A stretch of DNA of 64,000 nucleotides from Pseudomonadaceae bacterium (GTDB lineage Bacteria > Pseudomonadota > Gammaproteobacteria > Pseudomonadales > Pseudomonadaceae). This document shows positions 35,000 to 44,091 of this stretch, one piece after another. A model generated the notes under the pieces. That model was given only the letters and a program-made list of their open reading frames with translations, did not search any database and was not told the DNA's origin. How positions within the stretch are numbered: position 1 is the first letter of the stretch; each line of letters starts with the position of its first letter. Both the position numbers and the translations under genes were made by a program. Location: the NCBI GenBank assembly GCA_900766265.1, contig CAAFUS010000017.1, positions 62,001-126,000 of the forward strand. The letters run 5' to 3'.

Positions 35000-35938
35000 A
35001 TGGAAACCCGTGCCCATCATGTCCTGATCGGCCTGTTCACCGTGATCGCGGTGGGCGGCGCGCTACTGTTCGCGCTCTGGCTCGGCAAATCGAGCATGGA
35101 CCGTGAGTTCAGGATCTACGATGTGATCTTCAACCGCGACGTCAGCGGCCTGTCGGTGGGCGGCTCGGTGGAGTACAGCGGCATCAGGGTCGGCGATGTC
35201 GAATCGCTGCGCCTGGAGCCGGACGACCCGCGCAAGGTACGGGCGCGGATCCGGGTCTACGCCGACACACCCATCAAAGAGGACACCCGGGTGCGCCTGG
35301 CGCTGGCCAATATTACCGGCAGCATGGTCATCCAGCTGCACGGCGGCACCCCGGAGAGCCCGCTGCTGACCAGCCCGACCGGCGAGCCGCCGATCATCGT
35401 CGCCGACCCGTCCCCGCTGGCCAACCTGCTGGCCAACGGCGAAGACCTGCTGAGCAACATCAACAGCCTGCTGGGCAGTGCCAACCGGATGTTCTCGCAG
35501 GAGAACACCCAGCGCATCAGCAGCACGCTGGACCACATCGAGCAGGCCACGAGGGTCCTCTCCGAGCAGCGCGGCGATCTCGCCGAGGCGCTCGCCCAGC
35601 TCAACGGCCTGGGTCGCCAGACCAGCGTCGCCCTCGAGGAAATGACCCAGCTGGCACGCAACGCCAACGGCCTTCTGGACGAAGAGGGTCGGGTCCTGCT
35701 GGACAGTGCCGCGCAGTCGATGGCGGCGCTGGAGCGCTCTACCGGCCGCCTCGACCAGCTCTTCGAGCAGAACCAGGAATCGCTCAACAGCGGCCTGCAG
35801 GGCGTCGGCGACCTGGGGCCCGCCATCGGGGAGCTGCGCCAGACCCTCGGCGCGCTGCGCCGCGTGACCCGCCGTCTCGAAGACAACCCCACCGGCTTCC
35901 TGCTCGGCCGGGAACGCATCCAGGAGTTCGAACCATGA
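35000..35938 (+). CDS. MCE-domain protein (MlaD-like) of lipid transporter
   Basis: A 312-residue periplasmic protein anchored by one N-terminal membrane segment (about residues 8-27). The MCE domain (about 40-120) has VSGLSVGGSVEYSGIRVGDV and ITGSMVIQLHGG. A long helical, Glu/Asn/Leu-rich C-terminal part (about 150-290) could build a channel or needle, as in PqiB/LetB-type relatives but with a single MCE domain. It overlaps the lipoprotein gene by 4 nt. Confidence 0.93.
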   Translation: METRAHHVLIGLFTVIAVGGALLFALWLGKSSMDREFRIYDVIFNRDVSGLSVGGSVEYSGIRVGDVESLRLEPDDPRKVRARIRVYADTPIKEDTRVRLALANITGSMVIQLHGGTPESPLLTSPTGEPPIIVADPSPLANLLANGEDLLSNINSLLGSANRMFSQENTQRISSTLDHIEQATRVLSEQRGDLAEALAQLNGLGRQTSVALEEMTQLARNANGLLDEEGRVLLDSAAQSMAALERSTGRLDQLFEQNQESLNSGLQGVGDLGPAIGELRQTLGALRRVTRRLEDNPTGFLLGRERIQEFEP

Positions 35939-36582
35939 TCCTCAGCCGTCTGCCGCGCCTCGCCGCGCTGGCCCTGTTAGCCAGCCTGACGTCCTGCGCA
36001 CTGGTCTCGTCGCCGGATCCGATCGCCGTCTACCTGTTACCGGGCACCCTGGCCTCGCCGGCGAGCGCTGGCCAGCAAGCCGCCGCACCGTTGGACCTGT
36101 CGCTGCGGGTCTCCACGCCCCAGGCCAGCCAGATCCTCGGCGGGCCGCGCATCGCGGTGATTCCCGAGGGCAACCGGATCAGCAGCTACAAGGGGGCCCG
36201 CTGGAGCGACTCGGCGCCGGTGCTGCTGCGCAACCGCCTGGTTGAAGCCTTCCAGGAGGACGGTCGCATCGCCTCGGTGACCAGCGACGACGTGAAGGTC
36301 CACGCCGACGTAGAGCTGTTCAGCGACCTGCGCGCCTTCCAGACCGAGTACGTCGAGGGCGCGCCGGTGGTGGTGATTCGCCTGGACCTGCGGCTGGTCC
36401 ACAACGCCAGCCAGCGGATCATGGCCAGCCAGAGGCTCGAAGTGCGTCAGCCGAGCCAAGGCGAGTCTGTCGATCAGGTGGTGCAGGCCTTCGGCCAGGC
36501 CAGCGATCGGATGTCCGCCGAGGTGGTGAACTGGACCCTGGCGCAGCGGCCTCGGCTGGAGCGTGCCCAGGAGGCGCGCTGA
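35935..36582 (+). CDS. ABC-type transport auxiliary lipoprotein (PqiC-like)
   Basis: A 215-residue lipoprotein: the signal peptide ends in the lipobox LTSC with Cys21. The mature part (DPIAVYLLPG ... SYKGARWSDSAPVLLRNRLVEAF) is typical of the auxiliary component found with MCE transporters, thought to sit at the outer membrane and dock the periplasmic conduit. Ser at +2 after Cys gives no inner-membrane retention signal. Final gene of the four-gene operon. Confidence 0.9.
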   Translation: MILSRLPRLAALALLASLTSCALVSSPDPIAVYLLPGTLASPASAGQQAAAPLDLSLRVSTPQASQILGGPRIAVIPEGNRISSYKGARWSDSAPVLLRNRLVEAFQEDGRIASVTSDDVKVHADVELFSDLRAFQTEYVEGAPVVVIRLDLRLVHNASQRIMASQRLEVRQPSQGESVDQVVQAFGQASDRMSAEVVNWTLAQRPRLERAQEAR

Positions 36583-36639
36583 TGCACGGCTGGCCGGCCG
36601 AGGCGTAAGCCCCGACCGGCTCGGCGCGCGCTGCGCGAC

Positions 36640-37869
36640 TCACATCAGCGGAATGCTGTAGCTCAGGATCACGCGGTTCTGGTCGATCTTGCGGCCACCG
36701 CTGGCGCGGTAGGTGCCGTTGCGCCACTTGAGCCCGAGGTTCTTCAGGGCACCGCTCTGGATGACATAGGCCAGGTCCGTGTCGCGTTCCCATTCGGTAC
36801 TGTCCCCACCCGGGCCGAAGTTGTCGCCGCTGATATAGCGTGCCATCAGCGACAGCCCCGGGATGCCCATCGCGGCGAAGTTGTAATCGTAGCGGGCCTG
36901 CCAGGAGCGCTCGTCGGCGTTGGCGAAGGTCGGCGCGATCATCACGTAGTTGACCAGGAAGGCGTCGCTGCCGTTGATGAAGGGGTAGGCCGTGTCGCCG
37001 CTCATCTTCTGGTAGGCCAGGCCGAACGAATGGCCGCTCAGGCTGTAGGTGAACATCGCCCCGAAGGCCTTGTTATCCACCGTCGCGTTGCCGTCGCTGG
37101 TCGAGCGCGCGTAGCGCAGGTCGCTCTTGAACGACTGGTTGTCGCCAAGCGGGGCCACGTGGGTAAGGTTGACGATGTGCTGCTTGTAGTTGCCGTCGAG
37201 CCTGCCGTAGCTGTAGGCAGTGGTCAGGTCCTCGTTCCAGCGGTAGCTGGCGCTGCCGAAGTCGAATTTGTCGGTCTGCCGGCCGCCGGCCACCCCGGAC
37301 ATGATCATGTCCTCGTAGCCGGCCTCGCTGCGCAGGCTGTTCTCGGTCAGGCGCCCGGCGTTGAGGGTCAGGCCGTCGATTTCCTGGGAGGTGAGCTGGG
37401 CGCCGCGAAAGGTCTGCGGCAGCAGGCGCGTGTCGTTGGGCAGGATGGTCGGCAGCCGGGGGATCAGGGTGCCGACCCGCAGGGTGCTCTTGGAGACCCG
37501 CACCTTGGCGGTCATGCCCAGGTTGCTGTAATCGTCCGGCGCGGGATCGTTGAAGCCGCCCGGCAGCAGGCCGCTGCCGGCGCGCTCGGGGCTCGAATCG
37601 AGCTTGACCCCGAGCAGGCCGAGGGCATCGACGCCGACCCCCACGGTGCCCTCGGTGAAGCCCGATTCGAACTTGAGCAGGAAACCCTGGGCCCATTCCT
37701 CGGCCTTTGACTGTGCTACGCCGTCCTGGCGGTTGTCGCTGTTGATGTAGAAGTTACGCAGCTCCAGGTTGGCGCGGCTGTCGCCGATGAAGTCGGCATG
37801 GGCAGGCGCGGCGAGGCCTCCGGCCAGGGCGGCGAGGGTGACGGAGCGGGCAAGGGGCGTCTTGGGCAT
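36640..37869 (-). CDS. OprD-family outer-membrane porin
   Basis: A 409-residue porin with signal peptide MPKTPLARSVTLAALAGGLAAPAHA. The mature start ADFIGDSRANLELRNFYIN, the internal LRVGTLIPRLPTILPNDTRLLPQTFRG and the C-terminal aromatic/hydrophobic ending (YSIPLM) are OprD-type. Members admit amino acids, benzoate and other small carboxylates. It follows the second TRAP transporter on the same strand with a 72-nt gap and a hairpin, suggesting both import one carboxylate; the substrate is not deducible. Confidence 0.9.
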   Translation of the reverse strand: MPKTPLARSVTLAALAGGLAAPAHADFIGDSRANLELRNFYINSDNRQDGVAQSKAEEWAQGFLLKFESGFTEGTVGVGVDALGLLGVKLDSSPERAGSGLLPGGFNDPAPDDYSNLGMTAKVRVSKSTLRVGTLIPRLPTILPNDTRLLPQTFRGAQLTSQEIDGLTLNAGRLTENSLRSEAGYEDMIMSGVAGGRQTDKFDFGSASYRWNEDLTTAYSYGRLDGNYKQHIVNLTHVAPLGDNQSFKSDLRYARSTSDGNATVDNKAFGAMFTYSLSGHSFGLAYQKMSGDTAYPFINGSDAFLVNYVMIAPTFANADERSWQARYDYNFAAMGIPGLSLMARYISGDNFGPGGDSTEWERDTDLAYVIQSGALKNLGLKWRNGTYRASGGRKIDQNRVILSYSIPLM

Positions 37870-37913
37870 CGGGTCGTTCCTTTTGTTGTTGTTGGAAGGG
37901 ATGGCCAGGTGCG

Positions 37914-37936
37914 CGGCGGGCCGATGCGGCCCGCCG
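37914..37936. other. Hairpin between TRAP large permease and porin
   Basis: A perfect 9-bp stem CGGCGGGCC/GGCCCGCCG with a 5-nt loop lies 6 nt after the permease stop. Without a T-tract it may mark differential expression within a TRAP-porin operon. Confidence 0.5.
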
Positions 37937-37941
37937 GCAGA

Positions 37942-39252
37942 TCAGAACAGCAGGTTGGGCAGGTAAGTCGCGATTTCCGGAACCATGGCGATGATCGCCA
38001 GGCCCACCAGGTTGACGAGCACGAAGGGGATCACCGACCAGTAGATGTCCTTCATGGTGATGCCCGGCGGCACGATGCCCTTGAGGTAGAAGAGGTTGAA
38101 GCCGAAGGGCGGCGTCATGTAGCCGATTTCCATGTTGATCACGAAGAGGATGCCGAACCAGATCGGGTCGAATCCCAGGGAAGCCACGATCGGCAGGAAC
38201 ACCGGAAGGGTGATCAGCATGATCCCGACCGGGTCGAGCAGCATGCCCATCACGAACACCAGGGCCATCATCACGATGATCACGCCCCAGCGTCCGCCCG
38301 GCAGATCCATCATCAGCCCTTCGATCAGCGCCTGGGCGCCCATGCCCTGGTAGGCAGAGCTGAAGGCGTGGGCGGCGAACAGGATCCAGGCGATCATCCC
38401 GGTCAGCTTGAAGGTGCGAATCGCCGCCTCGTGCAGTACCGCCCCGCTCAGCTTGCGGTAGACCGCGGCCGAGATCAGCGCGCCGAGTACGCCCATGGCT
38501 GCGGCCTCGGTGGGCGTGGTGACGCCACCGATGATCGAGCCCAGCACCATCACCACGATGCCGATCGGCAGCAGTACGGCGCGCAGTGCGGTGAATTTCT
38601 CGCTCCAGCTGCCGCGCTCCTCAGGCGGCAAGGCCGGCGCCAGGTGCGGTTGCAGATGGCTGCGGACGATCACGTAGATCAACGTCAGCGCCACCAGCAA
38701 CAGGCCTGGCAGTACGCCGGCCGCGAACATCTTGCCCACCGAGACGCCGCTGATCATGGCGTAGAGAATCATCATGATGCTCGGCGGGATCAGGATGCCC
38801 CAGCCGCCGCCGGTGTTGATGCAGCCGAGCACCATGCGCTTGTCGTAGCCGCGCTCGAGCATGGCCGGCAATGCAATGGTGCCCATGGCCACCACCGCTG
38901 CGCCGCTGATGCCGACCATCGCGCCGAACACCGCGCAGATGCCCAGTGTGCCGATCGCCAGGCCGCCGCGCATGCCACCGCACCACAGGTGCATCATCCG
39001 GTAGAGGTCCTTGGCCACCCCGGTGCGCTCGAGAATCATCGCCATGAAGACGAACAGCGGGATCGCCACCAGGGTGAAGCTCTCCATGGTGCCCCACATC
39101 TGCGAGGCGACCATGTAGAAGGCATCGACGCCCCAGGTGAAGTACAGAAACAGGACCGACACGCCGCCCAGCACGAACGCCAGCGGCAGCCCCAGCAGCA
39201 GAAAGAACACCAGGGCGAGGAAGAACAGCAGGGTGGTGATCTCGATGCTCAT
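37942..39252 (-). CDS. Second TRAP transporter, large permease
   Basis: A 436-residue large TRAP permease, about 12-13 membrane segments, with GGMRGGLAIGTLGICAVFG, GWGILIPPSIMMILYAM, TTPTEAAAMGVLGAL and MEIGYMTPPFGFNLFYLKG. The last two blocks resemble mannitol/chloroaromatic or keto-acid type TRAP systems more than the DctM at 21914. ATG 39252 overlaps the small subunit stop by 4 nt; the open frame upstream to 39852 is shadow of dctQ. Confidence 0.93.
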   Translation of the reverse strand: MSIEITTLLFFLALVFFLLLGLPLAFVLGGVSVLFLYFTWGVDAFYMVASQMWGTMESFTLVAIPLFVFMAMILERTGVAKDLYRMMHLWCGGMRGGLAIGTLGICAVFGAMVGISGAAVVAMGTIALPAMLERGYDKRMVLGCINTGGGWGILIPPSIMMILYAMISGVSVGKMFAAGVLPGLLLVALTLIYVIVRSHLQPHLAPALPPEERGSWSEKFTALRAVLLPIGIVVMVLGSIIGGVTTPTEAAAMGVLGALISAAVYRKLSGAVLHEAAIRTFKLTGMIAWILFAAHAFSSAYQGMGAQALIEGLMMDLPGGRWGVIIVMMALVFVMGMLLDPVGIMLITLPVFLPIVASLGFDPIWFGILFVINMEIGYMTPPFGFNLFYLKGIVPPGITMKDIYWSVIPFVLVNLVGLAIIAMVPEIATYLPNLLF

Positions 39253-39788
39253 CGGGCGTGCTCCGACGGGTTGTCGGCGCTGTCGTCGGCCTTGTCCAGC
39301 GCGATGAGGATGTCCTGCAGCAGCTTGGCGATGCCCTGCAGCAGCAGCAGCGCGGTGCCGATGGGGATCGCGGCCTTGATCGGCCAGATCGGCGGGTTCC
39401 AGGCCGAGAACGAAGTCTCCCGGCTGCCGATCGATTCCCACGCCATGGAGCTGCCGAAGTAGAGCAGGGCGGCGGTGAACAGGAAGAACATCGACGAGGT
39501 GAAGATATCCAGACAGGCCTGGGCGCGGCGCGACAGCGTGCCGTAGAAGATGTCGACGTTGACGTGATCGCGGTGCAGCAGCAGGTAGCCGCCCGACAGC
39601 ACCACGTAGAGCCCGAACAGCATCTGCCCCAGCTCGTTGGTCCAGGACGTCGGCGAGGACAGCACGTAGCGCATGAACACCTCGCCGATCAGCAACAGGA
39701 AGATCGCGAAGATCAGGTAGGCGACCCAGCGACCGATGAAGGAATTGAGCCGGCTGATGCCGTTCACGTAGGCACGAATCACACGCAT
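39249..39788 (-). CDS. Second TRAP transporter, small permease
   Basis: A 179-residue DctQ-type subunit with four predicted membrane segments (VAYLIFAIFLLLIGEVFMRYVL ... LYVVLSGGYLLLHRDHVNVDIFYG). Four-nt overlap with the large permease; 72 nt after the binding protein gene. Role: couples the large permease to the periplasmic binding protein. Confidence 0.92.
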   Translation of the reverse strand: MRVIRAYVNGISRLNSFIGRWVAYLIFAIFLLLIGEVFMRYVLSSPTSWTNELGQMLFGLYVVLSGGYLLLHRDHVNVDIFYGTLSRRAQACLDIFTSSMFFLFTAALLYFGSSMAWESIGSRETSFSAWNPPIWPIKAAIPIGTALLLLQGIAKLLQDILIALDKADDSADNPSEHAR

Positions 39789-39860
39789 TGCTCTGCCCCG
39801 ACAGGAAATACCGAAAGGAACGGCCGCACGCCCGAGGGCGGCGGCCTGGCAACGGGAGAC

Positions 39861-40901
39861 TCAGAGGTAGCCGAGTTCGCCGAGGAAGGCCTTGAGCTTG
39901 TCCAATGCTTCGGCAGCCTTGTCGCTGCGCTTGCCTTCTTCTTCCCAGGTCTTGCGGGCGATTTCGGTCAGGCGCTTCTGCACGTCCTCGGGCAGCGTGT
40001 TGACCTCCACGCCCTGCTCTGCGACGGCCTTGTTCAGGGCTACGTGTTCCTGGAAGAGGTATTCGTTGGTGCGGTACCAGAACTGCTCGTCCAGCACCTG
40101 CTTGACGATTTCCTGGTCGCGCTCGGACAGCGCGTCGAGGGCCTTCTGGCTGACGATGGTGACGTCGGTGCCGGCGATGTTCAGCGCCGGCTTGACGTGG
40201 TACTTGGCCACTTCATAGAAGCTCATGCTCGCCGCGCCCTGAGCCGCGCCCCAGTGGGCCGCGTCGACCACGCCGGTGTCGAGCGCCGGGTACAGCTCAC
40301 TGCCGGGCAGGTAGGTGGTGGAGGCGCCGGCCTCGTTGAGGAACTTCTGCAGGGCGCCGGAGGAGCGGATCTTCAGTCGGGTGAAGTCTTCCCAGCTATT
40401 GATCGGCTTCTTCACCACCATCTCGGTGGGGTAGACCTTGTCGGTCGCCCAGTAGACCCCGAACTTGGCCGACTCCTCGCGCAGCATCTGCTCGAAGCCC
40501 AGCTGCTGGTGGAAATAGGCCGCTTCCCAGACGTGCTGGAAGGCGAACGGCAGGCCCGAGGCGATGCCCGCCAAGGTGATCTTGTCCTGGGCGTAGCCGG
40601 GGGAAATGGTGCCCATCTGAATGATGCCGCGGCTGACCGCGTTGAAGGTCTCCTGCGCCTTGAACAGTGCGCCGGCCTCGAACAGCTGCAGCTGGACGCG
40701 GCCCTCGGTGCGCCGCTCGATCTCGTTCTTCAGCCGCACCAGGCTGTCCTTGTAGGAGCTGCTTGCGCCTGGCCAGTGGGATTGCACGCGCCACTTGGCG
40801 ACATCCTGGGCGCTGGCAAGCGAGGGGGCGAGCGCGGCGGCGGCCAGCAGGGCGGCGCCGACGGCGAGCTTGAGGGTCTTGAGCGGGGGCGACATTTTCA
40901 T
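39861..40901 (-). CDS. Second TRAP transporter, substrate-binding protein
   Basis: A 346-residue DctP-type protein with a signal peptide ending ASA near residue 31. WRVQSHWPGASSSY and GYAQDKITLAGIASGLPFAF resemble the TakP/2-keto-acid subgroup of TRAP binding proteins, which suggests an alpha-keto or hydroxylated carboxylate; this is inference. ATG 40901 is preceded by AGAGGA with 6-nt spacing. First gene of the transporter unit, divergent from the plus-strand catabolic genes. Confidence 0.92.
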   Translation of the reverse strand: MKMSPPLKTLKLAVGAALLAAAALAPSLASAQDVAKWRVQSHWPGASSSYKDSLVRLKNEIERRTEGRVQLQLFEAGALFKAQETFNAVSRGIIQMGTISPGYAQDKITLAGIASGLPFAFQHVWEAAYFHQQLGFEQMLREESAKFGVYWATDKVYPTEMVVKKPINSWEDFTRLKIRSSGALQKFLNEAGASTTYLPGSELYPALDTGVVDAAHWGAAQGAASMSFYEVAKYHVKPALNIAGTDVTIVSQKALDALSERDQEIVKQVLDEQFWYRTNEYLFQEHVALNKAVAEQGVEVNTLPEDVQKRLTEIARKTWEEEGKRSDKAAEALDKLKAFLGELGYL

Positions 40902-41452
40902 TTCGGATCCTCTTCTTGTAATTGTTCTGGGTTCAGAACTGCCAACGCGGTACCGATTTTGTCAGCTACACTGGCTGAACGTTTCGCAGTGCGGAATTAC
41001 CTTTTGCATATCGCTAAGGCGAACCTAGCACGTCGGGACGATTTTTCAACAGCCCCGTCCGGCGAAAAGCGTTTCGCTGTAATGCGATATCAATCGGCTT
41101 GATGAGGGCGTTTTTCAAATTGACGACGCCAGGCGAGCCGTGACAGCGTCAAAAAAGAGCCGTTCTAGAGTTGCCCGGACGGGAAGCTGGCGGGGCCTTG
41201 GCGAGGCGGCGGGCCGCTGACGTAGGGCTCGCGGGAAAACCGCTCCCTCAACAGGCCACGTGTCCGTGGGAGCGGCCTGGACCGCGAAGGGCGGCACCGC
41301 GGACAGCCTGCTCGGTGGATGGAAACATCTCGGTGCACTGCGTGCCGGGTGAGCGAAAACAACAACAAAAAAGCGCTGCGCGAGCGTCGATCTTCACGCA
41401 ACGCACTCGAAATCGTCGGCCTCAGCCAGGCCGCGTCAAGAGAGGTGCCTTG
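40902..41452. other. 551-nt divergent intergenic region
   Basis: Separates the TRAP binding protein (minus) from the first SDR (plus) and must hold promoters for both units. It contains the palindrome at 40924-40939, an AT-richer stretch around 40960-41160 and an A-rich run near 41358-41373. No sigma-54 box was found and no coding frame is convincing. Confidence 0.55.
40924..40939. promoter_or_regulatory. Perfect 6-bp-arm palindrome upstream of the TRAP operon
   Basis: GTTCTG-GGTT-CAGAAC lies 22 nt before the start of the TRAP binding protein gene. Exact symmetry and position suggest a repressor operator; the protein that binds is unknown, as the only regulator of the island here is AraC-type. 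Confidence 0.45.
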
Positions 41453-42220
41453 ATGACCAATCCCCTGTTCGACCTGAGCGGCAAGGTGGCGCTGATCACC
41501 GGTTCCACCAAGGGCATCGGCCGCGCCATCGCCGAGCAGATGGCCCGCTGCGGCGCCCGCGTGGTGATTTCAAGCCGCAAGGCCGATGCCTGTGAGCAGG
41601 TGGCCGGCGAGCTCGTCGCGGCCGGCTTCGAGGCCCTCGCCGTGCCCTGCCACGTCGGGCGCAAGGAGGACCTGCAGCGGCTGGTCGACACTACCCTCGA
41701 GCAGTGGGGGCGGATCGACGTGCTGGTCTGCAATGCCGCCACCAACCCGGTCTACGGGCCGACCCGGGAGATGACCGACGAAGCCTGGGACAAGATCATG
41801 GAGACCAACGTCAAGGGCACCTTCTGGCTTTGCAACAGGGTGTTGCCGGGCATGGCCGAGCGGGGCGGGGGCTCGGTCATCATGCTGTCGAGCATCGCCG
41901 GGCTGCGGGGCAATACCACCATCGGCACCTACGGCGTATCCAAGGCGGCCGAGGCGGCACTGGCGCGTAACCTGGCCGCCGAATGGGGCCCGGACGGCAT
42001 CCGGGTCAATGCCATCGCGCCGGGGCTGGTGCGCACCGATTTCGCCAAGGCGCTGCTGGACGATCCCGAGCGGGTGCGGCGTGCCGCCGAGAGGACGCCG
42101 TTGCGCCGGATCGGCGAGCCGATCGACATCGCCGGCCTGGCGGTCTTTCTCGCCGCGCCTGCCAGCGCCTACATCACCGGCCAGGTGATCGTCGCCGATG
42201 GCGGCGAGACAGCCTGCTGA
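41453..42220 (+). CDS. Short-chain dehydrogenase/reductase (NADP-type)
   Basis: A 255-residue classical SDR. Cofactor motif TGSTKGIG is at 16-23; a basic SSRK after the second beta strand suggests NADP(H). CNAATNP, the catalytic Ser in MLSSIAG and YGVSK follow. It resembles SDRs that act on hydroxyacyl-CoA or short hydroxyacid substrates. ATG 41453 was chosen because the long upstream frame has no SDR likeness. The kinase gene follows 9 nt later, so both are in one operon. Confidence 0.9.
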   Translation: MTNPLFDLSGKVALITGSTKGIGRAIAEQMARCGARVVISSRKADACEQVAGELVAAGFEALAVPCHVGRKEDLQRLVDTTLEQWGRIDVLVCNAATNPVYGPTREMTDEAWDKIMETNVKGTFWLCNRVLPGMAERGGGSVIMLSSIAGLRGNTTIGTYGVSKAAEAALARNLAAEWGPDGIRVNAIAPGLVRTDFAKALLDDPERVRRAAERTPLRRIGEPIDIAGLAVFLAAPASAYITGQVIVADGGETAC

Positions 42221-42229
42221 GGGCATGCC

Positions 42230-43300
42230 ATGAACGGACCCGAGTTGATCGACGTCCTGCCGGCCCATCGCTTCGACGAGGCGGCGCTGGCGTTCTATCT
42301 GCGCGGACGGCTGCCGGAGATGGGCGAGACGCTGGTGATCCGCCAGTTCCAGGGCGGCCAGTCGAACCCGACCTTTTTGCTGGAAACCGCCGGCCGGCGC
42401 TATGTGCTGCGCAAGAAACCGCCGGGCCGAATCCTGCCGTCTGCCCACATGGTCGAGCGCGAGTACCGGGTCATCCGAGCCCTGGGCGAGCACGGCGCGG
42501 TACCGGTGCCGGCAGCCCATGTGCTCTGCGAGGACGAGGGCATCATCGGTACGCCGTTCTACGTGATGGACTACGTGGCCGGGCGGGTCCTGCCACACCC
42601 GGCTTTACGCGAGGCGGAACAGGGCGAGCGTCGGGCGATCCACTTCGCTGCCATCGATACCCTGGCCGCGCTGCACCGGGTCGACGTCGAGGCGATCGGT
42701 CTGGCCGACTACGGCAAGCCCCAGGGCTACATGGCGCGCCAGGTCAAGCGCTGGAGCGGCCAGTACGAGGCCTCGCGCATTGGCGACATGCCGGCCATGG
42801 ACAAGCTCATGGCCTGGCTGCAGGACCAGTCGCCGGCGCGAGACGAAACCGCCATCGCCCACGGCGACTACCGGCTGGGCAACCTGATGCTGGCGAGCGA
42901 TGCGCCTCAGGTGACGGCCATCCTCGACTGGGAGCTGTCCACCCTTGGGCATCCGCTGTCGGATCTTGCCTACTACTGCCTGCCCTATCACCTGCACTGC
43001 GAACACGAAGGCATGCGCGGCCTGGTCGGGCTCGACCTCGCCGCATTGGGCGTGCCGAGCGAAGCCGAGGTGCTTGAGCGCTACTGCCAGCAAAGCGGGC
43101 GCGACGGCATCGGCGACTGGCACCTGTTCCTTGCCTTTTCCCTGTTCCGTCTGGCCGCCATCGTCCAGGGCGTCTACGCCCGCGCGCTGCAGGGCAACGC
43201 CAGCAATGCCGATGCGCTGGAGGTCGGCAAACGTGCCGGCATCCTCGCCAAGGCGGGTTGGAACATCGCCCAGCGCGATAACGGAGTCCTTTCGCCATGA
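42230..43300 (+). CDS. APH-fold phosphotransferase (ACAD10/LvaA-like kinase)
   Basis: A 356-residue kinase of the aminoglycoside-phosphotransferase fold, in the subgroup that accompanies acyl-CoA metabolism. Seen are GGQSNPTFLL, the ATP Lys region RYVLRKKP (61-64), the Brenner motif HGDYRLGN at 211-218 with catalytic Asp213, and the metal-binding DWE at 233-235. Related proteins such as LvaA phosphorylate a 4-hydroxyacyl-CoA so that phosphate can be eliminated; a similar role on this operon's substrate is inferred. Its TGA overlaps the SurE start. It is not expected to be an antibiotic-resistance enzyme. Confidence 0.88.
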   Translation: MNGPELIDVLPAHRFDEAALAFYLRGRLPEMGETLVIRQFQGGQSNPTFLLETAGRRYVLRKKPPGRILPSAHMVEREYRVIRALGEHGAVPVPAAHVLCEDEGIIGTPFYVMDYVAGRVLPHPALREAEQGERRAIHFAAIDTLAALHRVDVEAIGLADYGKPQGYMARQVKRWSGQYEASRIGDMPAMDKLMAWLQDQSPARDETAIAHGDYRLGNLMLASDAPQVTAILDWELSTLGHPLSDLAYYCLPYHLHCEHEGMRGLVGLDLAALGVPSEAEVLERYCQQSGRDGIGDWHLFLAFSLFRLAAIVQGVYARALQGNASNADALEVGKRAGILAKAGWNIAQRDNGVLSP

Positions 43301-44091
43301 CCCAGCCCCTGCTGCGCCGCGTGCTGCTGACCAACGATGACGGCATCGCCGCGCCGGGCCTTGCATTGCTCGAGCGGCTCGCCGCCGAGCTGGCCGAGGA
43401 GGTCTGGGTGGTCGCGCCCGAACATGACCAGAGCGGTACCGGCCAGGGCATCTCGCTGCACGCGCCGTTGCGGGTGTTCGCCCATGGCGAGCGCCGCTAT
43501 GCGGTGTCCGGCACCCCGTCGGACTGCATCATGTTCGCCATGGCCGAATTCCTGCGTGACAGCCCGCCGGATCTGGTGCTGTCCGGTATCAACAGTGGCG
43601 CCAACATTGCCGATTCGGTGCCCTATTCCGGCACCATCGGGGCGGTCCTCAGCGCCGATCTGCTGGGGTTGCCGGCGATCGGCCTGAGCCAGGCCTTCCT
43701 CGATCGCGCCGCCATCGACTGGTCGCCGGTTCAACGCTATGCGGCACGCCTGATCCGCGCGCTCTGGGCGCGTCGAGAGGGCGACGGCTGCTGTTGGAAC
43801 CTGAATTTTCCAGCCTGCCCGGCCGATGAGATCACCCAGCTGCGCATGGCCCGTCAGGCACGGGGTTCGATCCGCGCGCCGCGCCTGCTGGCGGGGCAAG
43901 ACGCCCGCGGGCTGCCTTACTGGTGGCTGGGCTTCGAACGCTCGTCGACGCAGATCGTCGCGCCTGATGCGGACGTCACCGCATTGCGCGACCGCTGCGT
44001 CGCCATCACGCCGCTGCGCGATACCCGCGGCTGGCTCGAATGGGGCCAGGAACAGTCCCTGGCCGACCTTGAACGGGAGACGTCACGATGA
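43297..44091 (+). CDS. surE: SurE-family phosphatase within catabolic operon
   Basis: A 264-residue SurE fold phosphomonoesterase. All active-site elements are present: NDDG at 13-16, Ser46 in DQSGTGQ, SGTPSDC, and the metal/phosphate loop LSGINSGANIADSVPYSGT with Asn99. Canonical SurE is a 5'/3'-nucleotidase encoded with pcm and rpoS; this copy is coupled by 4-nt overlaps to a kinase upstream and a CoA ligase downstream, so it is probably a specialised paralog acting on a phosphorylated pathway intermediate. The substrate is unknown. Confidence 0.9.
   Translation: MTQPLLRRVLLTNDDGIAAPGLALLERLAAELAEEVWVVAPEHDQSGTGQGISLHAPLRVFAHGERRYAVSGTPSDCIMFAMAEFLRDSPPDLVLSGINSGANIADSVPYSGTIGAVLSADLLGLPAIGLSQAFLDRAAIDWSPVQRYAARLIRALWARREGDGCCWNLNFPACPADEITQLRMARQARGSIRAPRLLAGQDARGLPYWWLGFERSSTQIVAPDADVTALRDRCVAITPLRDTRGWLEWGQEQSLADLERETSR

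Noticed and set aside
39252..39852. N-terminal extension of the second TRAP large permease
   Set aside because: The extra 200 residues are out-of-frame small-permease sequence; the conserved N-terminus begins at the ATG overlapping the small subunit stop.
40902..41452. A sigma-54 promoter for the second TRAP operon
   Set aside because: Near matches such as TGGC...TTGGC lack the GC at -12 or the correct spacing.
42230..43300. Aminoglycoside resistance gene
   Set aside because: Only the kinase fold is shared; the GGQSNPTF start and the acyl-CoA operon point to the ACAD10/LvaA-like subgroup.
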